DNA of 64,000 bases, taken from assembly GCA_015143295.1 (NCBI GenBank), contig CM026559.1, positions 24,938,826 through 25,002,825 on the forward strand. Direction: 5' to 3'. Positions 57,099 to 64,000 of the stretch are shown piece after piece. How positions within the stretch are numbered: the stretch's first letter is position 1; each line of letters opens with the position of its first letter. A program made the position numbers and the translations under genes. The notes below the pieces were generated by a model that was given only the letters and a program-made list of their open reading frames with translations, searched no databases and had not been told where the DNA came from. This stretch comes from Tetracentron sinense (lineage: Eukaryota > Streptophyta > Magnoliopsida > Trochodendrales > Trochodendraceae).

Positions 57099-58595
57099 AT
57101 CTCCCACTTGCACTCTAAGCCAATTAGATGTAATACCCATCTTCTCAGTGATGTTTCTCAAACACCAATTGAGACATAACTTAATATGTATGGGTCTGTC
57201 ATGTCTGCTTTACCACAACTATTGTAGTGATGTAATAACACTTGCAACTCTTGCAAATTTATTATCATTAACCATAGTCTTAAAAGACTAAACAAAAATG
57301 ATACTGTCCAACAGTCATTTTCTGAAGTTAACTTGCTTGTGCTTTACCATTATGCAATGCTCCGGACTAATCTGATCAATATCTTATCACATCAACATGT
57401 GATGAATATCCGGTCTAGTACAAGTAAACTTTCTCAATATATCACATATCCAAGAGAAACTGATTCCATTCCATAAAGGTAGAAACTCTTTTCTTGGAAT
57501 CTTACTTGTACAAAAACATGATTGTTATTGGAAGAATAATAATATCATTTTCTTTTTGTCTCTAAACCATTTAGGACTAAGAAAACATGATGTTAAAGTT
57601 TTTGTCATTTATTAAAAATTGATAGATCAAATCTAAGAGAAGAATAATATTCATACTTCATTCGCAATGAAAAGAATATTATCTTTGCATAGAGCCAGGA
57701 AAGTAATTATGCTCCCACTAACCAATTTGCACACAAATGATACTTTTATTCTTAGATGAAAATCAAACAGTTTGATTACTTCATCAAAATAAAAGTTAGT
57801 CCATCTACAGATTCTGGGACCTGTGGGTTCTAGTGTACTATTCAGGTATAGTGAGAGTAGAGAGTTGATCTTTATCAATTCTCATAATTATTGGTCTATT
57901 GGGCTTCCGCTTCTAGAACAATTCTAGATTCAGTTTCTCTACTAGGAAACTTGTATTCCTGTTTACAAATATCTTTTGTTATCCAGGAATAGAGATTAAG
58001 TATCTCTAATGCGAATCTCAAGCTCATCTTCTATCAAATCATATCCAATATAATTCGATTTAACAACACCATCATGCTATAGTTTGTTATGAGAATTATC
58101 TGAGACAGATGTAATGAGAGTAAATTATGAAATTTCTATTAAGAGGTACTCTTCTCAATCATGGAAGACTTACCTAGCTGTTTCTTTATTTCAATGCGGA
58201 ATTCCTTGAACTTTTCAAAGAATGTGAAATAAAGTTAGCTACCTCTTAATGGAAGATTCATGTGGTTATGATCATCCAACTTTTGTCCCATTCCCAAGTA
58301 GAAGTTTTATCTTCTTAGATTTCTCCTTCTCCTTAACAAACATTCAAATATTGCACTTATGCAAGATCATACCAAGCATTAGGAGCTGGAGGTTCCAACA
58401 ATTAAGTTGGACTTGATGAGTATACAATCTGGATAATCCTTCCAAAGGTTTGTCCTGTATCCAATGACCAATTGCTTCACAATGAAGCACAATCCTTATA
58501 CTTTCCTTTCTTCTCAGAAGAGCCTTTGTCCATACTACTAGAATACATTTCCAATGGAAAATCTTGGATTTCTTTCCTTTGCATAAATGCTCGGG
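57099..58595 (-). pseudogene. Degenerate Ty1/copia pol (minus strand)
   Basis: After the PPT at 57099-57111, minus-strand fragments include CTRPDI (about 57410), typical of the copia RT-RNase H connection, and an RT piece at 57654-57782 with KLFDF, KLVSGSIITFLALC and DNILFIANEV; the catalytic YVDD of copia RT has become CKDN. Many stops and deletions. No protein could be made. The copia body continues right of the solo LTR at 61344. Confidence 0.65.
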
Positions 58596-59336
58596 TGTCG
58601 CGACCCAAAACCCATCCTAGGAGTTAGAGTGAACTTTGGACGACTAATCATGGCTTACATGACTTGCTTGACAAACCAACCTGCAAAAACCCACAGAGCA
58701 TATACAATAGAGGATATAAACAGCGGAAACATACTCTAACATAGCACAGCGGAAGTCTAAACAAACCTCTATGTATATACGAATCCAAGTTTACACAAAA
58801 GGAATCCAAAAGAAAGTGCGGACAGGCCCGCCAAAATACATGAATGTATATCTCACCCACAGCTATTCACTCAGAATCTACAACCACCTAATGGTAACCC
58901 TCTACTGAAGGTTCCTCCAAAGGTTCCTCGACGTACTCCTCCTCCACCCAAGGACTCGGAGCACAGACATCAAAAGGAGCAGCTGCTCCGCCATCACCTG
59001 CCGACATAAGAAGTACGGCTGAGCATGGAATACTCAGTGGGTACCAAGCACTAACCAACAGTCATAGCATACGGATAGCATACATAAAGCAGGAAACAAT
59101 TCACGCATATAAAGCCGGAATGATTCATATCATGACAATAAAGTAAAGCAATATAATTCATCATGTTTGCATTCATAAAAGCCAGTAAAACCCTTGAAAT
59201 CTTGTGCACTTGACTTGACTGAAATTACCCTTTTTATGCTTGAAACCTTGTCTACCGTGTCATGCGTGTCATGCTTGTATCATGCGTGTCATGTCATGCC
59301 AAGCGTGTATCATGCTTGCTTGTTCTGAAAAGTAAT

Positions 59337-59535
59337 CTACTTGTGAGAGAAGGGAGACCCTTCTTCCTAGAATGCTCATGATTGTCATGCTATGTCATGT
59401 CATGCTTACTCGGAAAAGTAAACTACTTGTGAGGGAAGGGAGACCCTTCTTCCTAGAATGCTCATGCTTATCCTTCCACTTGTGAGATGTCCTTGTGAGA
59501 TGCACTTGCGAGGGAAGGGAGACCATTCTTATGAA
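59337..59535 (-). repeat. Tandem repeats in the solo Tekay-like LTR
   Basis: Two copies of an ~85-bp unit beginning CTACTTGTGAG(A/G)GAAGGGAGACCC, followed by a shorter, diverged third copy. They lie in the position where the other Tekay-like LTR has its 64-bp array; only CTTGTGAG is shared between the units. Confidence 0.7.
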
Positions 59536-60458
59536 AATGCATGATTGTCTTGTCCTTGCCAAAAGCGAGGTAAAACATATCGTAGGATATGCCCCATCTC
59601 TAAATCCCATTCTTGAAAATATGATAAATCATGTCATGTATGCGTGCTCGTGAGGTCGTGTGCATACTTGCATTTGGAATTAAATATGGCATTTGAGTAA
59701 TTCATAACACATAACATCAATGATTTGAGCAATTTAATATTCATATCATTTAGGGAAAGCGAACAATCACACTATCATGACCGTAGCAATTTCCATAAAC
59801 CTTAAACATGCATTTTCTTAATTTATTATTCATTTTATTCACCTTGGCATTTCATCAAACATGGTGCATTCATTATTTATTAACCCTACAACATGCTTTT
59901 CTAGGTGGGTTTTACTCACATCACATATGTATGTTCATTATGGGTACAATGCCCTCCCCGTTCATCCATCACATCAATACACACGGCATCCAATCGCCCA
60001 CATTCATCTTCATTCACCATTCACCATTCACCATTCACAACCCATCTCATAATACATGGATGTATAAAGGAACACAAAGAAAATAAAGGAAAAGAAGAAC
60101 TATAACTAGGAGGGTAGCAAGAAGTACCGACCTTGAAGAAATGAGGAAGAAACCCCTTTCAAAAACGACCGTGTAGCTGCTGCCCTAGCTTGGATCACGA
60201 GCTCCTCGAATGCTTGAGCCTTGATCTTGAAGAAAACGGGCTTGGGGTTGATCTAGGGTCTTAATCCCTTTGATTTCTCCCCAAATGAAAGCCTAGGTTT
60301 TGGAAAACCCCTTTCCTCTTCTCTCCTATCTCATTCCCTCTCAAAATATGGCTAAGGGTGTTTATGAACACCCTTAGCTCGAGCCAACCCTTAAAAATAA
60401 GGGTGGAGTGGCCAAAAGACCAAAAAACCTCTAAAAAAAATTCTGAAAATCGCGTAGG

Positions 60459-60542
60459 ACCGATAGATGACCGATCTACCGGTAGTGGACCGATCGATCG
60501 GTGCTTATGACCGATCTACCGGTAGTGGACCGATCTCTCGGT
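60459..60542. repeat. Palindrome cluster in the solo Tekay-like LTR
   Basis: ACCGATCTACCGGT twice, ACCGATCGATCGGT once, and ACCGATAGATGACC and ACCGATCTCTCGGT variants within 84 bp, separated by TAGTGG or GCTTATG. Same core and same LTR position as the cluster at 15995-16179. Confidence 0.75.
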
Positions 60543-61343
60543 CTTGACTGGTGCTGCAAAACGCACTTTAGTATTTTGGCCATAAATTTTGACTCGGTGC
60601 TCCGATTTTGACGATTCAACTTGCGTTGGATTCGTCTTTTGAAGAGGAACAACTTTCATGTTTAAAAACAATTCTAATTCTTATTTATTCATAGACAAAA
60701 ATACCCCTAAAGTTGACTGGTCTGCAATGGGTTGCGACAGCCCAAATTTGCAGCCAACCCGATTTTGGAAATCCCACTTTTGACTCAACCCCGACTCAAA
60801 ATCAGGGAAAGTGATCAACATGAACCTTGAAGAGGGTTCTAATACCTTTCCAAAAATTCAGTAATTAATCAATTCTGAGCAACTATGACTAAACTAGAGC
60901 CCTTTAAAGTTGAGGTAAATGCGGAAACATACCTTTTCGACACCTAGAATACCTCGAGTGTTTTCACACTCTTTTCCCCTTGTGTCCAACACCCTACTGA
61001 CACCTCATAAATCATTCTCCATAAGTCTTTAACCCACCTCAATGATCATTAAATTCAGACCGACATGCATGAGAGGCTCCGGCCTCTCTATGCCTCATGC
61101 ACTAGCACTATTCACCAACAACCCATTGAAACACTTAGGGTATTTGTACCCTTGATTTCACCTACTTAGAGTATCTTTACACTCTCTTTTTACGACTCAA
61201 ACTATGTACCTAAAACCCTCAATTGACTAATCATAATATCGAGAACACAATGGGAGGCCTTAGGCCTTCACACATACCATACGAGGGCACCTTTCACTGG
61301 CACTATTCATAGTATAGTGAACTTGAATTTCCGGGGTTCTACA

Positions 61344-64000
61344 TCGGGATTTTGAAAATCCAATTCTTTTGAACATCTTTGCAAGTAGCATTAAACTCTT
61401 CAAAGGTTCTTAGCCATATGCAACATGTGGGATTTCAGACAATCTGATTTCCTACTTGTTCAACATAATCATATTAAAGGACTTCGAGAGTTTGTCGAGG
61501 ATCATATCCTCTAATCCCATAAATTTATTTCAATTTATCTCAGCACCAAGAATTGGGATTTATGAATCCACTGATCTCTATCATATTCTTTGTGACTGGG
61601 TTTCCCTAGTCAACTTGGTGTCCACTTGTCCTTTTATATAGTAAACTGCCTAGCAGCCCTATTGTATTCTGTAAACATCTCAAATGACATTTACTATTAG
61701 TAGTGAGAACTTAGGCAATTCTTTAGATGATAAGCACAAACTTGAGATTCCTTTTCCATTCCAAACACTTTGAATTGGTCAAGAGATTCTCATTAAAGTC
61801 TTGGTAAGGTGGTTATAGAATGACATGACAATTAAAACATATATCATAATATTTCACCCATTATAATATCATTAGATCAGGGCTGTCAATCTTTGATGAT
61901 ATTGCTCATCATTCAATCAAATTTCATAGACCCCTCAATCTATAAAATTAGGAAATATGCTACTTCATATTTCTGATGAGCATTGGGTGCCTTATAATAC
62001 ACATGCAATCTTCCATTTTAGGATAGTACCACACATGCACTACAAGGTGGATAGTAACTATCCATCACTGAGCATCTCATGCATAACTCCTTATGTAAAT
62101 CAGTGATTTCCAATTTTCTTGCGACCTCCAAGGACAACATGACTGTCACTGTTTCAGCCACCATGTTCCTTGGTTAAGTGAAACCCATCATTCTGGTTCG
62201 TCATATGATCAAGTAGGGCTGTGCCCCCATTTTAGTTGACACTCCCTATCAGGCCATACACAAACCTATCTACTATAGAAATAAGGCTCTACGAGTTTAA
62301 CTCAGACTAAATTATGTCAATACCTTTTGGCAAGACAAGACTTAGGCTAATTAATTCCTAGTCTTATTGATAATGGAAGGTCATAGGACAATATTATCCC
62401 GTAGGATAGATTAGCCCATTTAATTCACTTAATATTTTTCTTGAGGGAAAACAGAATATCATGAATAAATTATACATCTAATGCATATATCAAAAGCATT
62501 CACAATATTTATCATTGTATCACATGTATAAAATAATATACAAAATCATCACATGATAATAAATCAAATTTCGTTTTAATTAGATCAAACTAATTCCAAT
62601 GAACTTCCACTAGCCCCAGAAATCTTAATGGATCTAATCCAAGGGTACAAAGGTCATTTTTAACATCAGTGGGCTTTAAATGGTTCATACATCCATATGA
62701 TGGACCATTGGTCATACCAAACACCATAGGCCCAAAATAACAATTATAAAGTGTCCATGTGCATCACTAAAGCTCATAAGTCAAAATGGACTATATTACC
62801 CTTTAATTCTCTACGAATTATTTTTAGCACATTAAGGTTCACCAACCCTAAGTCTAAAAGAAATTATGAAAGTCTTTAAACAACTCTCTAAGACCTCTAC
62901 TAGGATCTATAAGTGTCAATCAAGCACTTCCTATAATCGTGAATATTGTTAGCTTACATCTATGCCAATTAAGGCACAATTATCTTATAATCATGCAAGT
63001 AACATATTCCACGTAAAAATTTCAACATGGACTACATGCATCATGTCTAAAAGGGCTATAATAATGTGTTTTATTTAAACACAAACTTTTTATGTTTCAA
63101 CAAGACACATATTGTGGGGTTTGATCCAATTATCGAAAATTTGCACAAAAAACGATGATCACATTATCACAAGGGTTATGCACTTTTCTAAGCAACTAAA
63201 AGCTATAAAAAATCATCACATGAAATACATAATATAGCCACACAATGGGTCCACATGATCATGCTATCTTAGAAATCCTACAACTACTCTTGTAAAACGC
63301 CTTCCAAGATTTATTCTCCATGCGATCACCATCATCTTCGATCTTCAATTTGATTTCTCCATAGAAAAATCAGCAACTCCTAATACTAAGATTACATCAT
63401 ATTCAAAATAAGAAACCTTGAGAAACCACCCAAAATAGGGTGCTCAAGGGGAGTACAACTCATAAGAAGAAAGAGAAGAGAATAGAGAGAGAAGAAGAAG
63501 ACATGATCATGGAACCCATCCACCATTCAACAAGAATATATATTAACAATTCATCAACTATGAATAATAACATGGCATGACAAATTACTTAGAAAGTCCA
63601 TAACCTCAACAAGGGTTTTGTTAACCTTAGGGAAACTCTTTCCCATATAGTTAAGGTCTCTATTAACATTTAATAGAAAAACCCTAGAGCAAAGAAAACA
63701 AGCATGACAAGAATGAATTCTTAGGGCTTTTAGATCATCATTAAAAGAAAACAATTTTCCTTTAATGTTTAGAAAATCATTAAGAGAAACAATTTCTCTG
63801 AGATTTAATTTAACCCTAAAATTCATCCTCACATTCCTCAATTGATAAACAAATAGAAAACACCATATTAAATTCGGCTAGGCTAGGGATCTAATCCCTT
63901 CCATATTATTTTGATCTAATAACTATTAAAAGACCAAAATAAAAATCAGCAAATTGCTAATTTTTAATATCACTTTATATTGATTCAAAATCAATAATAG
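61344..64000 (-). other. Probable remaining copia body and unclassified A/T-rich repeat DNA
   Basis: The sequence resumes directly after the TCGGG duplication, so at least its left part belongs to the copia element hit by the solo LTR. I see only short degenerate minus-strand frames without a family motif I can name. No second copia LTR is found, so the element's 5' end lies outside the window or is lost. No other gene is recognised. Confidence 0.4.

Larger units (their letters stand above)
58596..61343 (-). mobile_element. Solo Tekay-like LTR nested in the copia element, TCGGG target duplication
   Basis: 2748 bp. On the minus strand it starts TGTAGAACCCCGG at 61343 and ends GGGTCGCGACA at 58596; compare TGTAGCACCCCGG ... 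GGGGCGTTACA of the full chromovirus. TCGGG lies directly on both sides (58591-58595 and 61344-61348). It shares GCTGAGCATGGAATACTCAG and a GACCGAT palindrome cluster with the other LTR. An internal GGGTTGCGACA ending at 60739 looks like a second LTR terminus. Confidence 0.88.

Overview
This window is nuclear DNA of a flowering plant, most likely a eudicot. The evidence is one spliced cytochrome P450 gene of the CYP714 family, plus plant LTR retrotransposon lineages (Tat/Ogre, a Tekay/Del-like chromovirus, Ty1/copia), plant L1-type LINE pieces, and hAT-like and other small inverted-repeat elements. I cannot name the species. No rRNA, tRNA, CRISPR or bacterial-type operon is seen.

Layout. Bases 1-13963 are an Ogre-type Tat element (copy A): the tail of the 5' LTR, PBS, an extra ORF1, gag-pro, a probable intron, RT-RNase H-second RNase H-integrase, a long 3' UTR with 140-bp hairpin repeats, and a 3' LTR cut at 13963. 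At 13964 a minus-strand Tekay-like chromovirus begins; it runs to a 10-N assembly gap at 21453-21462, which falls exactly at its PBS/5' LTR border. After the gap a second Ogre copy (B) resumes inside ORF1 and runs to the end of its 3' LTR at 34288. The order fits a tandem LTR-Ogre-LTR-Ogre-LTR array whose middle LTR took the Tekay insertion.

From 34289 to 45940 the DNA is a mosaic: a plus-strand Tekay-like LTR ending at 37644, a decayed LINE 3' half, a copia LTR, a solo Tat/Ogre-like LTR with a perfect CCCAT target-site duplication, and two related inverted-repeat elements lying just upstream of the only host gene.

The host gene (45945-52680, plus strand, five exons, 513 aa) is a CYP714-family P450. 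All splice junctions are GT-AG and phase-consistent, and the heme, ExxR, PERF and WxxxR motifs are intact. The I-helix oxygen-activation motif is altered: AACEVT stands where the family has AGHETT. Its 3.2-kb first intron holds an inverted-repeat element and a foldback array of about 100-bp units; intron 3 holds two hairpin elements.

From 52681 to 64000 are a hAT-like element with near-perfect 8-bp target duplication, a LINE 5' half cut by a copia 3' LTR, and a degenerate minus-strand copia body that was itself hit by a Tekay-like element now reduced to a 2.75-kb solo LTR flanked by TCGGG. The transposon genes are all broken by stops or frameshifts. The observations most worth a second look are a 132-bp GT-AG intron that would join gag to protease in the chromovirus, the altered P450 I-helix, the foldback array in intron 1, and palindrome clusters shared by diverged LTRs.
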